Origin: an uncultured Cedecea sp.
GTDB lineage: Bacteria; Pseudomonadota; Gammaproteobacteria; Enterobacterales; Enterobacteriaceae
Reading direction: 5' to 3'
DNA: 64,000 nucleotides
NCBI RefSeq assembly: GCF_947498825.1
Contig: NZ_CANMLV010000017.1
Coordinates: forward strand, 1 to 64,000
The notes under the pieces are model-generated. The model did not search any database and was not told where the DNA came from. It worked only from the letters and a program-made list of their open reading frames with translations. Made by a program: the position numbers and the translations under genes. Shown one piece after another: positions 52,034 through 61,830 of this stretch (the first letter of the stretch is position 1; each line of letters opens with the position of its first letter).

Positions 52034-53776
52034 TTAAAAATTCAAACCTAGACGATAATAAATTGTGAGATTATCAATATCTCTATTCCGTAGACTTTTA
52101 GGTTTTGTCATTGGCCATCCTGCCGATAATGAGGATGATACATATTGTTGGTTCAGTCTTAATCCTACAGAACCTCCTGAAATAAATTCTCCTGAACAAT
52201 TAATCACATAGTTTCTACAATTATTTTTGACATAACCTACATCATATCCAACAAAAGGAAGCATGCTCATTCCGCTAAATTTATTTATATAAACTGGAAA
52301 CTTCACTGTATTTGAGATATAACCACCTTTATTACCTGAAACTGAATCTTCTTTAAAGCCTCTAACCGAGTATTCATCCCCAATGGAAATATTTTGTGCA
52401 CTTACTAAAATATCTTTAGAAAATTGAAAAGATGTTGTCAGATCATAATTAACACTAACGAGATCAAACTGATGTATTTTTTTAGACCAACTGAGCAATC
52501 CGTTTATTTTATTAAAATCTATATCAAACCCTTTTAAATCCGGATCATTAACCCAGGCACTACCAAACCAAGGTGTCCCCTTAGTGAAAGAAAGATCCCA
52601 ATAAGTTGTACCATTCCAAATGGTGGTTACGTCAGTGATACCAAAAGTAACATTACTATAATTTTTACTGCTGACATCAATGACAATATCTTTAATTCTG
52701 TTTAAATTATTTTTGACATCTATCGATGTATAGGCGGATAATTTATGGTTATTATTTCTGAATAAAACACGATTTATTCTATTAGAATAGCGCTCAGAAT
52801 TCCCATCGCTGTTGTATCCGCCAAAATTACCACCGATAACTTTTTCATATTCAGATCGATAATAAGATGTATCAAATGACCAATAGCCTACAGGAATAGA
52901 GTATGATAAAGACCATGAATTTTGTGAATCAGATTTTTGTTTTAAATAATTATAGCCATAATAGAAGCTCAAAATATCATTAAAGCCACTAAGATTATTG
53001 AACGTCATGGTCCCACTATATTGATTCCATCCTGACTCTTTTCGTCCCGAATTGTTAAGTTTCAAACCTAAATTAAAAAAATCATATCCCATATCTGAGA
53101 AGTTCAAATTAGAATACCCCTCACTTTCATCAGGAATAACTTTTATTTTGGTACGATAAGATATTCTCAGTAGGTTATCTAATGCCTGATCAATATCTGA
53201 AACATTCAGAATTTCATTTTTATAGGATGGTAATGCACTGTAGATCCTCGTTTTTTGTGATAATGTAGGTTTTTTATCCTCCACAAGAACATTATTAATT
53301 TTCCCCCAAAGAACTTTTAATGTAATTGTCTGTGAGTTTAAGTTCCCCTCCTTAATGGTTAATAACGTAGTCGAATATCCTTTGCCTATGTAAAAGTCAG
53401 TAAGCTTTTTAACTAACTCTAAAATTTCAACTTTTCCCAGATCTTTATTTTCGAACGACTTTATTATTGAGTTCCTTTGTTCAGAGCTTGCATATTTGTC
53501 ATCATTTTCAATTAAAATTTCCTTAATGAAAAATTTCCTCTGACTTTCGGCTACCGAATCAGAGGATGAATCTTCATCAACAATATTTTTATTATTGTTC
53601 ATGATTTTATTATTGATCCATTTTTCTTTATTCACACTTTCAAGTGTCTGTTCTCTGATAATTCTATCCAGTTCACGAGTTGAGGCCGACATATTATCTG
53701 GTTCAACAGAAAATGACACACCTGAGTAAAAGTAAAATAAACTCAATATTACTGATGATTTTATTTTATTTTTCAT
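52034..53776 (-). CDS. TpsB outer-membrane transporter (ShlB/FhaC family)
   Basis: 580 residues; secretes the TpsA protein encoded next. A signal peptide (about 1-23) is followed by an N-terminal plug-helix/linker region, POTRA domains (about 80-225, with KFFIKEILIE and GKGYSTTLLT segments) and a 16-strand Omp85-type barrel with VRGF (471-474) in loop 6, ending in F580. A cysteine pair lies in an outer loop (CRNYVINC). The start is one base after the tip-protein stop, so coupling to the fimbrial genes is likely. The TpsA gene starts 28 bases after its stop. Confidence 0.93.
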   Translation of the reverse strand: MKNKIKSSVILSLFYFYSGVSFSVEPDNMSASTRELDRIIREQTLESVNKEKWINNKIMNNNKNIVDEDSSSDSVAESQRKFFIKEILIENDDKYASSEQRNSIIKSFENKDLGKVEILELVKKLTDFYIGKGYSTTLLTIKEGNLNSQTITLKVLWGKINNVLVEDKKPTLSQKTRIYSALPSYKNEILNVSDIDQALDNLLRISYRTKIKVIPDESEGYSNLNFSDMGYDFFNLGLKLNNSGRKESGWNQYSGTMTFNNLSGFNDILSFYYGYNYLKQKSDSQNSWSLSYSIPVGYWSFDTSYYRSEYEKVIGGNFGGYNSDGNSERYSNRINRVLFRNNNHKLSAYTSIDVKNNLNRIKDIVIDVSSKNYSNVTFGITDVTTIWNGTTYWDLSFTKGTPWFGSAWVNDPDLKGFDIDFNKINGLLSWSKKIHQFDLVSVNYDLTTSFQFSKDILVSAQNISIGDEYSVRGFKEDSVSGNKGGYISNTVKFPVYINKFSGMSMLPFVGYDVGYVKNNCRNYVINCSGEFISGGSVGLRLNQQYVSSSLSAGWPMTKPKSLRNRDIDNLTIYYRLGLNF

Positions 53777-53777
53777 A

Positions 53778-54707
53778 TTATTTTATCTCTAACATAATAA
53801 ACAGATTACCTTCTATAGTGCCGGATTTAACATTACGACGGTCATCTACGTTCACTGCTGTTTTTAACTTTATAGGTTTATTTTCATTGGCTAACACACT
53901 GACATAATTACTCACTATTGGTGTTGATGAGATTTTTATTGGTTCATTCCGCTCATCATTTAGCAATATTGAAACCCCCTCGGATGTCCCGCTATTTTTT
54001 AATCTTTGATTTTCAGTCGTTCCAATGTAAGAGATACCAACGGAAGAATTCTGTTCGCACTGTAATGTAAGATCAAAATCTATATATTTTGGTGAATATC
54101 TTATATTTGCCAGTTCATCCGTAGTAAAAGAACCAAGATCAATATATTTATCGGTATCTGACAAAATACAAGATTTGGATTTTAGAATAATATCTTCATT
54201 AAGAACTATTCTCATATACTCAGGATATGTGACATTCTGACTCAAATTGACTGTTGCTAATTCAGTACCTCTTCTCATGGTACCTGTTTTAATTATTCCT
54301 ATTTTGATGAACTCAACAACGACTTCATCCTGTAACTGACATGGCGATACGCATGTTCTGTTAAATGGAAAGTATCTAAGAATATCGTTGTTTGACTGGC
54401 TATCCATGACCCAACTGATCCTTAATCCCAGACCAGGTATTGGTGTTCTTATGATAGTATTCTCTTTCCCCGTCATTACGGAATCAGAAAACTTACCATT
54501 AATATTAATTTGTTGTTCGTTATTGATTGTTTGTATTCTTAAATTTTCACTTTTCAACCGATAACTATTAACTGAGAAAACGTACCCCTCAGGTTTATCA
54601 TGATAGTCTTTTATATTGACATCGCTGACATAAAAATTTTCACGATAGTTAGCATTGCTAACAACAGGAATTAAAATTAATATTAGTGTTAGTAAAATAT
54701 TTCGCAT
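53778..54707 (-). CDS. Two-domain fimbrial tip protein (FimD/FimH-type)
   Basis: 309 residues starting at ATG 54707 (a TTG two codons upstream is less likely). A signal peptide (about 1-19, to SNA) is followed by an N-terminal putative receptor-binding domain (about 20-175) and a C-terminal pilin domain (about 180-309) beginning near the cysteine of KSCILSD and with a second cysteine in LTLQC, then the INDE-type segment LLNDERNEPIKI. This is the usual adhesin layout; the ligand cannot be predicted. It lies between usher and TpsB, the place of fimD in Bordetella. Confidence 0.8.
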   Translation of the reverse strand: MRNILLTLILILIPVVSNANYRENFYVSDVNIKDYHDKPEGYVFSVNSYRLKSENLRIQTINNEQQININGKFSDSVMTGKENTIIRTPIPGLGLRISWVMDSQSNNDILRYFPFNRTCVSPCQLQDEVVVEFIKIGIIKTGTMRRGTELATVNLSQNVTYPEYMRIVLNEDIILKSKSCILSDTDKYIDLGSFTTDELANIRYSPKYIDFDLTLQCEQNSSVGISYIGTTENQRLKNSGTSEGVSILLNDERNEPIKISSTPIVSNYVSVLANENKPIKLKTAVNVDDRRNVKSGTIEGNLFIMLEIK

Positions 54708-54722
54708 AATCAACTCGTTATA

Positions 54723-57173
54723 TTAAATGCAATCAGCATTGATAATTGAATTTGAAATGTCAGAATCCTTTCTAAATATGATCTTACATTTATAATCTTT
54801 GCTGTCCTTACTCCAAATCGCAGCTAACTCTTCATATTCCTCTGGTAATAAAACAAAGCCGCTTTGATCTGTTATACCTACAACATTATTTTTAACATCC
54901 ACAACCTCAGCACCAAAGGGGATTTCATAATTGACACTGTGTATTTTTAGAATATTTTTCCCTATTTTTTTTATTTTAAATTCGACCAAGGGAGATGAAC
55001 CGTTATCTGGAATAACTAACAATCTATTCTCTTCAATCTCAGACATATTATTGCTTTTCTTCGAGTCTAATGTAATATAATTCTTTTTATAGGGTGACAA
55101 ATATGGTGCAACACCATAACCATTGGCATTTATCTTTATATTACTATTTAATGAAATACTCATGCCCTCGGCACCAATAGCTTTGACAATAGCAAATGTT
55201 TTTCCTAACTCACTCGACTTTGTAATTCCCCCTTCATGTAATATCATTGCTCCATTTATATTTCCGTAAATCATCTCACTATTTTCATTTTTAGAATAAC
55301 CGGCTTGCTTTGTATTGGCCCCATTGTTATAGCTCAATGAACCGCCATTCCCAAAACTATTTTGAGTTCCTCTATCCATCCAAAAATTATAGTTAACTTT
55401 ATCGAAAGATTTATCATTTGCCGCTAATGACATACGAGTATTATAACTATCTGAATAATTAACATATGACGAATTAAAGTTTAAATTTTTGTTTTTAGTC
55501 TCGAATGGAATGCTGGAACTTATAAAAAATGTATTATCTAAGCTATTGTTTTTGTTTTTAAATGAAAATAGCGATATGTTGTAATTTATTTTTTTAAAGT
55601 TATTATCGTAACTTAATGAATAGCCATAAGTATCTGTCCCATTCCCTTTCCAAGGCTTAGCATAATATCCAGAGCCAGAAATGCTACCATAGTTATCAGG
55701 CAGTGATTTTCTTAATACTAAATTGCTAGTCTGCTTATTTTGAAAACTATCAAGCCCTCTATTGGCTTCATAGTTATATTTATTAGCAATAAAATCATTC
55801 AACTCCCAATAGTTTTTATCTAAATAACGAGTTACAGACATGGATAAGCTGGTATCGATCAACGATAGATTCTCTTCGTAATTCAATACGAGCTTATCGT
55901 TACAAAAAAGAGAACAAGAAGAACGCTCAGGTCTCTTTTCATCAGAAAAAGATCGGTAATAATCTAAAGAAATACCTCCAATCCTCGTATTAAATGTTCC
56001 GCCAATCATAGTCTGAGCGTAATCATAAGGATGAATGGATTGTAAACCACTATACATAGTTAAATTATTGTTAATACCATACTTAACGTTAGCCTGTGTA
56101 AGCCAATAGTCCCCAGGATACATAGAATCCAATGAACCAATATTGACGCTATACTCATAGCTTCCGGGCCTGATCAAACTGGATATCGTTGAAACAGGGA
56201 TCTCTTGTACAGTTCTGACGCCATCGGCCCCCGTTAAAATAACATTCAGAACGCCATTGCCATAGGTTCTGGGAAGATCTTGAATATGGTACTCACCAGC
56301 AGGAATATTTTTTTCGTATATGACTCTGCCATTATATTCGATACTCAATAATGACGGAGAATTCGCTATTCCTCTGATTGAGGGTGCAAAACCAGACAGC
56401 GATGTAGCATTCATTCTATTATCGCTAGCCAGTTTGACTCCTTTATATTTTACCCAGTTAAAATAATCGCCATTCGTATTTATTTCGCCGATTGTCAAAC
56501 TGGACTTCAAACTGGCAATGGAACGCTCAGCATATAAATCATAAAATTTGTTATTTATTGAACTATTATTCCTTGCTGATAAAACATTATTGGTATATAT
56601 ACGCCATGAGTATAAGTTTAAATGCTGTTCGAAATGACCATGATAGGAGTATATGTCACTGTATCTTTTATCTCTTATATTGGTTATATTCATATCATAT
56701 TTTAATGCATGGCTATTCACACCTCTGTTCCATTGAGATGGATAAATATAATCATCTACCTCAGATGATAAATATATTTGTGGAATATTGACATCCAACC
56801 TCTCGTCATCAAAATCCACTATTGCATATGCACCCTCAAGTATATTTTCAATAAAAAAACATGCAGATGACGTTTTGTTTATCAAATTTAATTTATTGTA
56901 GTTAAGATTAAATTTAGATAAATTATGCTGGCTAAAGCAGGGTAAAAGGTCATTTTCATGTTGTTTAAAATCAATATTCTCAGTGCTTATTTTTTCACCA
57001 TTAACATAAACTAAAACATAATGTTTTCCTGGCTTGATTTTTTCATCAAGATCTATTTTTTCGTTATGTCCCAGATATGTCAAAAACTCGGTTTTAAAAC
57101 CTTTATACTCATCAGTAAACCCCGTTATGGGCAAAAAAAATAATATAAATATGATATGCTTACGTGGCTTCAT
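54723..57173 (-). CDS. Fimbrial outer-membrane usher
   Basis: 816 residues. A signal peptide (about 1-20) and N-terminal PapC_N domain (about 25-150) precede a 24-strand barrel with plug (NNVLSA, then GFAPSIRGIANSPS about 260-275) and two C-terminal domains, with the cysteine pair of the last domain in KDYKCKI and INADC. It secretes and polymerises the pilin and tip subunits. The start overlaps the chaperone stop by 4 bases (ATGA). Base composition is strongly AT-rich, unlike the core genes. Confidence 0.93.
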   Translation of the reverse strand: MKPRKHIIFILFFLPITGFTDEYKGFKTEFLTYLGHNEKIDLDEKIKPGKHYVLVYVNGEKISTENIDFKQHENDLLPCFSQHNLSKFNLNYNKLNLINKTSSACFFIENILEGAYAIVDFDDERLDVNIPQIYLSSEVDDYIYPSQWNRGVNSHALKYDMNITNIRDKRYSDIYSYHGHFEQHLNLYSWRIYTNNVLSARNNSSINNKFYDLYAERSIASLKSSLTIGEINTNGDYFNWVKYKGVKLASDNRMNATSLSGFAPSIRGIANSPSLLSIEYNGRVIYEKNIPAGEYHIQDLPRTYGNGVLNVILTGADGVRTVQEIPVSTISSLIRPGSYEYSVNIGSLDSMYPGDYWLTQANVKYGINNNLTMYSGLQSIHPYDYAQTMIGGTFNTRIGGISLDYYRSFSDEKRPERSSCSLFCNDKLVLNYEENLSLIDTSLSMSVTRYLDKNYWELNDFIANKYNYEANRGLDSFQNKQTSNLVLRKSLPDNYGSISGSGYYAKPWKGNGTDTYGYSLSYDNNFKKINYNISLFSFKNKNNSLDNTFFISSSIPFETKNKNLNFNSSYVNYSDSYNTRMSLAANDKSFDKVNYNFWMDRGTQNSFGNGGSLSYNNGANTKQAGYSKNENSEMIYGNINGAMILHEGGITKSSELGKTFAIVKAIGAEGMSISLNSNIKINANGYGVAPYLSPYKKNYITLDSKKSNNMSEIEENRLLVIPDNGSSPLVEFKIKKIGKNILKIHSVNYEIPFGAEVVDVKNNVVGITDQSGFVLLPEEYEELAAIWSKDSKDYKCKIIFRKDSDISNSIINADCI

Positions 57174-57877
57174 GGTAGATTCATCTCTTTTGATATGTAT
57201 GCACCAAGATCATCTATATATGAATATTCAACTATTACATTTTTTTCATTAGATATCTCACCTGTAATTTTATATTTGGTTTCACCAAAGGGTGCTACAG
57301 TACTCACATCTAACTTAACCGCCATGTTATTTTTTAATGCTAACTTACCCAAATTCACATAAATCGGACTGTTATTTCTAGCTATTAAATAACTATCTTT
57401 TCCCGATTTCTCCATTCTCCAGGTTAATTTTTCAGCAGCTTCTGATCTTGTAATGTTAATTCTCTCTGGAATATAGAAAAATTTCATTTTGGTATGCACT
57501 GCAATATTCAAAGTGTTAGCTCCATTTTCATTTTCTGGAGGAATATCTAAAAAATTTATCCAGAGCATAGTTTCTCTGTCTTCAGGATATAAATTTTTTA
57601 TTTCATCAGTTCCTATAACTCTAACAACCTTAGACTTTTCGGGTTTTACTTTAAACATAGGTTGCGTAATGATAAATCCTGTATTTTTAATTCTCTCATT
57701 AGAGTCATCTTGAGATAGCCAAACCTGTACTAATGCAGCTTTTTTTCCAACGTTGTTGACTTCAACTGTTTGTTCATTTTCTAATTCATCAAAAATAACT
57801 CTTGTAGTATTAACTTGTATTGCTCCTGAGACAGACAAAGGTATTAATAAAAACAAAACAGCGATTATCTTTTTCAT
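57170..57877 (-). CDS. Periplasmic fimbrial chaperone (PapD/FimC family)
   Basis: 235 residues with a signal peptide (about 1-18) and two immunoglobulin-like domains. Visible family features are TTRVIF near the mature N-terminus, the conserved ETMLWINFLDIPP segment (about 103-115) that follows the F1-G1 donor strand, and a lysine-rich pocket (VKPEKSKVVRV). It caps pilin subunits and delivers them to the usher. Confidence 0.93.
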   Translation of the reverse strand: MKKIIAVLFLLIPLSVSGAIQVNTTRVIFDELENEQTVEVNNVGKKAALVQVWLSQDDSNERIKNTGFIITQPMFKVKPEKSKVVRVIGTDEIKNLYPEDRETMLWINFLDIPPENENGANTLNIAVHTKMKFFYIPERINITRSEAAEKLTWRMEKSGKDSYLIARNNSPIYVNLGKLALKNNMAVKLDVSTVAPFGETKYKITGEISNEKNVIVEYSYIDDLGAYISKEMNLP

Positions 57878-57956
57878 TTTTTTCAGTTTAAAATATGAGG
57901 TGGAATGATTAATTATTGAAAGGACTTCACGATGTATAACATGAAGCCCTTATTTT

Positions 57957-58553
57957 TTAAGGGTAAACTACGCTATAGTAGATATTACCCTCGACTTCTC
58001 CAGGAGTGACACTGGCATCCGTAGAGACATATTGCACACCAAAATTAAACACTGTTTCGTCATCCGCTGTTTCACGGTTTTTAGTTGGTGATGTATCTTT
58101 ACTGGTAGTGAAATCAAAATCATTTTTGTTTTCATCACTAATCACTAACTGGATATTTTTAGCACCATTTGGATTCATGTTTTTAAGATATCCGGTCTTA
58201 GGATCAATAAAATCACTGCTACTGATTTTCTCAAACTTAATGGCATAACCATCACCAGCGACACAGTTAGCACCTTTTAATTTAATAAAAAAGTCGGTGT
58301 CCCCTGCTCTGTCTCCCTGGGCTTTAAATGCCGTCGTAGATACAACAGGTAACCTTACAGAAAAATTGGGGTTCGTCGTTTCCGTGCCGTTAGTGTTGCC
58401 TCCGCTGATATCGCAGGTGGCGCTGTTTATTTTTCCGAGAAAGGTTATTTTTCCATCATATGCGTTTGCCATACTGAGGTTTGATAACATCCCTCCGCTA
58501 AGAACGAGCATTGATGCCAATATGTTTTTCTTCAGTTTAGAAAATTTGTTCAT
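57957..58553 (-). CDS. Major fimbrial subunit (pilin)
   Basis: 198 residues from ATG 58553, preceded by SD AAGGA (the frame is open 57 bases further upstream). A signal peptide (about 1-30, to SMANA) is followed by the mature start YDGKITFLGKINSATCDI with the first pilin cysteine, a second cysteine in KGANC, and the C-terminal beta-zipper motif EVEGNIYYSVVYP. This is the first gene of the accessory operon, 79 bases before the chaperone. Confidence 0.9.
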   Translation of the reverse strand: MNKFSKLKKNILASMLVLSGGMLSNLSMANAYDGKITFLGKINSATCDISGGNTNGTETTNPNFSVRLPVVSTTAFKAQGDRAGDTDFFIKLKGANCVAGDGYAIKFEKISSSDFIDPKTGYLKNMNPNGAKNIQLVISDENKNDFDFTTSKDTSPTKNRETADDETVFNFGVQYVSTDASVTPGEVEGNIYYSVVYP

Positions 58554-58616
58554 TTTGTCCTTCTGATAATCATGGATTAATAGTAAATTTAAAATCATTT
58601 GAAATGACAATAAGAT

Positions 58617-58651
58617 GCCTTATTCATTATTGGTAATGAATGAATAAGGAA
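58617..58651 (-). other. Hairpin in the pilin mRNA leader
   Basis: CCTTATTCATT and AATGAATGAATAAGG arms with an ATTGGT-type loop lie between the predicted promoter and the pilin start. It could be an attenuator, a stability element or a protein-binding dyad; sequence alone does not decide. Confidence 0.55.
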
Positions 58652-58691
58652 TAATGCTCTTTTTTATTGTGATTTCAAAATACGCTATATT

Positions 58692-58720
58692 TATATATCT
58701 ACAAATATATTTTTTGACAA
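58692..58720 (-). promoter_or_regulatory. Predicted promoter of the fimbria-TPS operon
   Basis: On the minus strand TTGTCA (58715-58720), a 17-base spacer, and TATATA (58692-58697), within a highly AT-rich stretch. The predicted transcript start is about 130 bases before the pilin ATG. AT-rich flanks would favour H-NS silencing. By eye I found no flanking inverted repeats that would make it invertible like fimS. Confidence 0.55.
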
Positions 58721-59284
58721 CCACTCTGGTTAAAATTACCTGATGTATTCTATAGTGAATTAAACCTCTCTAATAAATAGCATTTCATCCAAAAGAAGAA
58801 TAGTCTGTTAATTTTTATGAATGCTGAATTGATATTTTAGAAAACATTAATTATTGCATTCTTTTAATAAATACCACTTTAACCTTATGATATTTATAGT
58901 TTTAAGATAAATAATTTTAGCTGGTTTATGTGTGTTTCTTTCTTTTTAAGTTCCGAAATAACTGATATTATTTCCGGTAATTCCTCCTTGAATAGATAAA
59001 TATTGCTCTGTTAACCATCAATATACTGTGGTTTTATTTTTATATTCCGTCTCTTATTCTTCTTCAGGCTCTATGCATATGCGTACTATCCATACTCCAT
59101 GGACAAATTTGTACTCAATGCTCCGGTCCACACATTTTATCAAATACTTCAAAACGTTTATTTGCTATTCGACTGACGTCAGAAAACCAAACTCGGGCAA
59201 ATGAGATCCATGCATGATGTCAGGGTTCATTATCGCGGTTCCTGACATAGCGCCCGCTCTCTATTCAACCGTATTTTAACAGTT

Positions 59285-59389
59285 TTAATAGTTTTGCTGG
59301 CTAGCTTCAGATATTCCTTCTCTTTGAGGTATATCATCGGCAGTCATATGGTAGGGAAATAACAGTTCAGCCAGAATCCTGGCTTTCAT
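59285..59389 (-). pseudogene. Possible relic of a transposase N-terminal (helix-turn-helix) part
   Basis: The frame reads KARILAELLFPYHMTADDIP then QREGISEAS before a stop. The order Lys-x-x-Ile-Leu-Ala...Leu-Leu-x-Pro-Tyr-x-Met-Thr...Gln-Arg-Glu-Gly-Ile-Ser-Glu-Ala resembles the helix-turn-helix start of IS3-type OrfA transposases, where WRKQ usually follows. Only about 34 codons remain. The match is from memory of the family pattern, so confidence is low. Confidence 0.35.
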
Positions 59390-60440
59390 TCGAGGAAATG
59401 CGCTGACTTATCACTCCATGCCCTCTGGTGAGGTTCAGAAGAGTGAAAATGCTTATTGTACTGAGGAATATGAACCAGCTTCGCTCTATGGCAGTTACTG
59501 CGAGAGTCGTGAAGTGATACTTATATCTACAGCTTTGGCTTTCCCTGCACATCTAAATAGAATTCCGTCATCCCTTACCTGCCGATGAAAAACATTTTGT
59601 TCATCGGCTGACAGCCTGGATTATACCGAAGTTCCACTGCGTGGCGCTTCATCCTTGGTATCCAGTCACTGCCCGTCTCTATTTATGCTGTTCCCTGATA
59701 CCGTTAGTCATTGTGTATCTGAGTATCAGGTGACTTCTGTTGGTTGTAGCAAAAGTGTTACTTATTGCATGGATAAATGATTACACTTCCACCGGTATGT
59801 GTCAACACAGCTGCCAAACCGGTTATTTACAATCGCCTGCTTATTCTATTCCCGATCAAGGCTAATATTCAAACTCAAGATAAATGAGGTACAGACTGCC
59901 AAGTTATCGTATTATCTGTCCTGAATTTCGGACACTTCCCCTTATATTTACATGCTCAGGAATAATCAATTTACCATTATGCAATTTGTGCCTGATACTA
60001 TTTATCGGGCACAGAAAGATAAATATCACGCAGGCAGGAATGGAACATTACAATAATAAGAAAGAACATTTGAATTTATTAATTTTATATCTGTTCTAAA
60101 AAACATTTAGCCATTCAATTCTTACGGCGTTTGTCTATTATATTATCAGAAATGCTATTTAAAATATTTTTGGCACCCAGAGATTTTCTCCGTTCAAAAT
60201 CCTTTATTTATTAACATTGTTAATTATTTTATTTTTTCTCTGGACGGGTCTCTCTGAATCATTCTTAGGAAAACAGATAGTCACTTTTACTACAAAAATA
60301 TTTCTAAGCTGCCCTCTGTGAAATATCGTCACCCCTTACTTTTTTTGATTAAAAATCAACAAGATAAAATAGTTATATGTAAAATTGACTTCATTTTCTT
60401 TTACCCTGTTTCGATGACAAGGGTACAAATTAGGTCAAAA

Positions 60441-60713
60441 TTAAAGACATACGGATATGATAGTTAATTTCATCGTAGCGTCTGTTTCTGTCTTAATAAT
60501 TTCACGTGATTTTAGTGCTAATCTTATCTCTCCCTCTCTCTCAAAATCACTGGCATCTTTCAAATCACCCGGAGGAACATAACCAAAATCACTTTCATTT
60601 TCATCTCCCACAGTGACCAGGAGATCAACTTATCAAATTTCAACCTGTTTATATTATTTCGTGGTCAATGAGTCAAAATCACTACTCGATCCATTTTTAT
60701 TGGATGTACATTT
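60441..60713 (-). pseudogene. Decayed coding sequence, family unknown (pilin-like?)
   Basis: A single minus-strand frame reads like protein across three in-frame stops: KCTSNKNGSSSDFDSLTTK, stop, a short piece with two stops, then VDLLVTVGDENESDFGYVPP onward to TDATMKLTIISVCL and a final stop at 60441. The composition (Ser, Asp, Thr, Lys-rich, ending in a beta-strand-like tail) is unlike random AT-rich DNA and is compatible with a broken surface or pilin subunit, but no family is recognised. Confidence 0.3.
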
Positions 60714-61404
60714 TTCATACAAGAACAAAGCGCTTATTTTTCGATTAATATATTGAACATGATATTTTTACCCTCACTGATAAATCTGTCTGAACGCTCT
60801 AAAGGCAATAATATATTATTCACATGGCCTTTTTCTTCCTCTATTCCTGCGATAAGCGGCGGTCATTTCTACCCGTTTTCCTGGCATTCCCTGAGCCTGG
60901 CTCGCAGTAATCCTCTCACCTCAACTTCTGGCACAGATTACAATTGTCCAGACAATGAGAGGCCGCCATATCCCCCAGAGCAGAGTACTATGTGCGTTAT
61001 ATTTCAAATCGCGGAGAGTCTTTCTTCCAGTTTTAAATCATAAGGTTACATGATTGAGTATCAGAAATTCACCACATCGCCGTCCCACAGTAAACGCCAC
61101 AATTTAGGCCATACACAAGGTCTGCCATTCCAGAATGCCATTGCATATCTCTTACATACAAAAATAAAAAATTTACCGGATATTACATATCTCTAAAATA
61201 TTGGGGAAGGCTAAAAAGGGGCTGTATTGATTCTTAAGCAGGAGATAAAACGTTACTTATCAATAAAATATATCGATGGTTTGATGGAAAGCTCGGGCAG
61301 AGTTAAAGAGGGAGGGAGAGGACAGCCGTCGACTGTTTTTAATCGTTTTCCTGAGAAATCTCATAGAAAACGCGTATGTCCCCTCTCCCCTGACTGGACT
61401 CAGA

Positions 61405-61749
61405 TTAGATACTGAATGAAGAACCACATCCGCAGGTGCTGGTCGCATTTGGGTTGGTGACAACGAAACGCGAGCCTTCAAGGCCTTCGCTATAGTCTAC
61501 TGCACCGCCAACCAGATATTGCAGGCTCATAGGATCAACGACCAAGGCAACACCTTGTTTTTCAATGGTCATATCACCATCGTTGATCTGATCATCAAAG
61601 GTAAAGCCATACTGAAAGCCACTACATCCCCCACCGGTGATATAGACGCGCAATTTCAGATTCGGATTCTCTTCGTCTGAGATCAGGCTTTTTACTTTAT
61701 TTGCCGCTGCTTCAGTAAACTGAAGGGGCAATACTACGTCATCACTCAT
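61405..61749 (-). CDS. erpA: Iron-sulfur cluster insertion protein ErpA
   Basis: A-type Fe-S carrier that delivers clusters to IspG/IspH and respiratory enzymes. The 114-residue product has the three ligand cysteines C42 (GGGCSG), C106 and C108 (CGCGSSFS). ATG 61749 with SD GGAG is chosen over a TTG four codons upstream. It resumes the core gene order after the accessory region. Confidence 0.96.
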   Translation of the reverse strand: MSDDVVLPLQFTEAAANKVKSLISDEENPNLKLRVYITGGGCSGFQYGFTFDDQINDGDMTIEKQGVALVVDPMSLQYLVGGAVDYSEGLEGSRFVVTNPNATSTCGCGSSFSI

Positions 61750-61830
61750 GTTTTGCTCCAAACAATGAACAAGTCGGGCAGAACATCACCCGCACTCTGT
61801 TTAATATTATCCGACACCCTGGTAAATCGT

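Larger units (their letters stand above)
58721..61404. other. AT-rich 2.7 kb region without an intact gene
   Basis: This stretch between the fimbrial promoter and erpA shows only short, stop-interrupted frames. It takes the place of yadS, which lies between btuF and erpA in E. coli. Decayed fragments on the minus strand are listed separately. No tRNA, intact transposase or clear direct repeats at its ends were seen. Confidence 0.7.

Noticed and set aside
58554-58760. A phase-variable invertible fimbrial promoter
   Set aside because: I saw no pair of inverted repeats flanking the promoter and no recombinase gene nearby; the only dyad is a local hairpin in the leader.
59884-60099. A 71-codon plus-strand frame
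   Set aside because: No ribosome-binding site, no family resemblance, in AT-rich decayed DNA.
60753-61043. A 96-codon plus-strand frame in the decayed region
   Set aside because: It begins at TTG without a ribosome-binding site and its composition (Ser/Pro/Leu-rich) has no recognisable domain; more likely chance.
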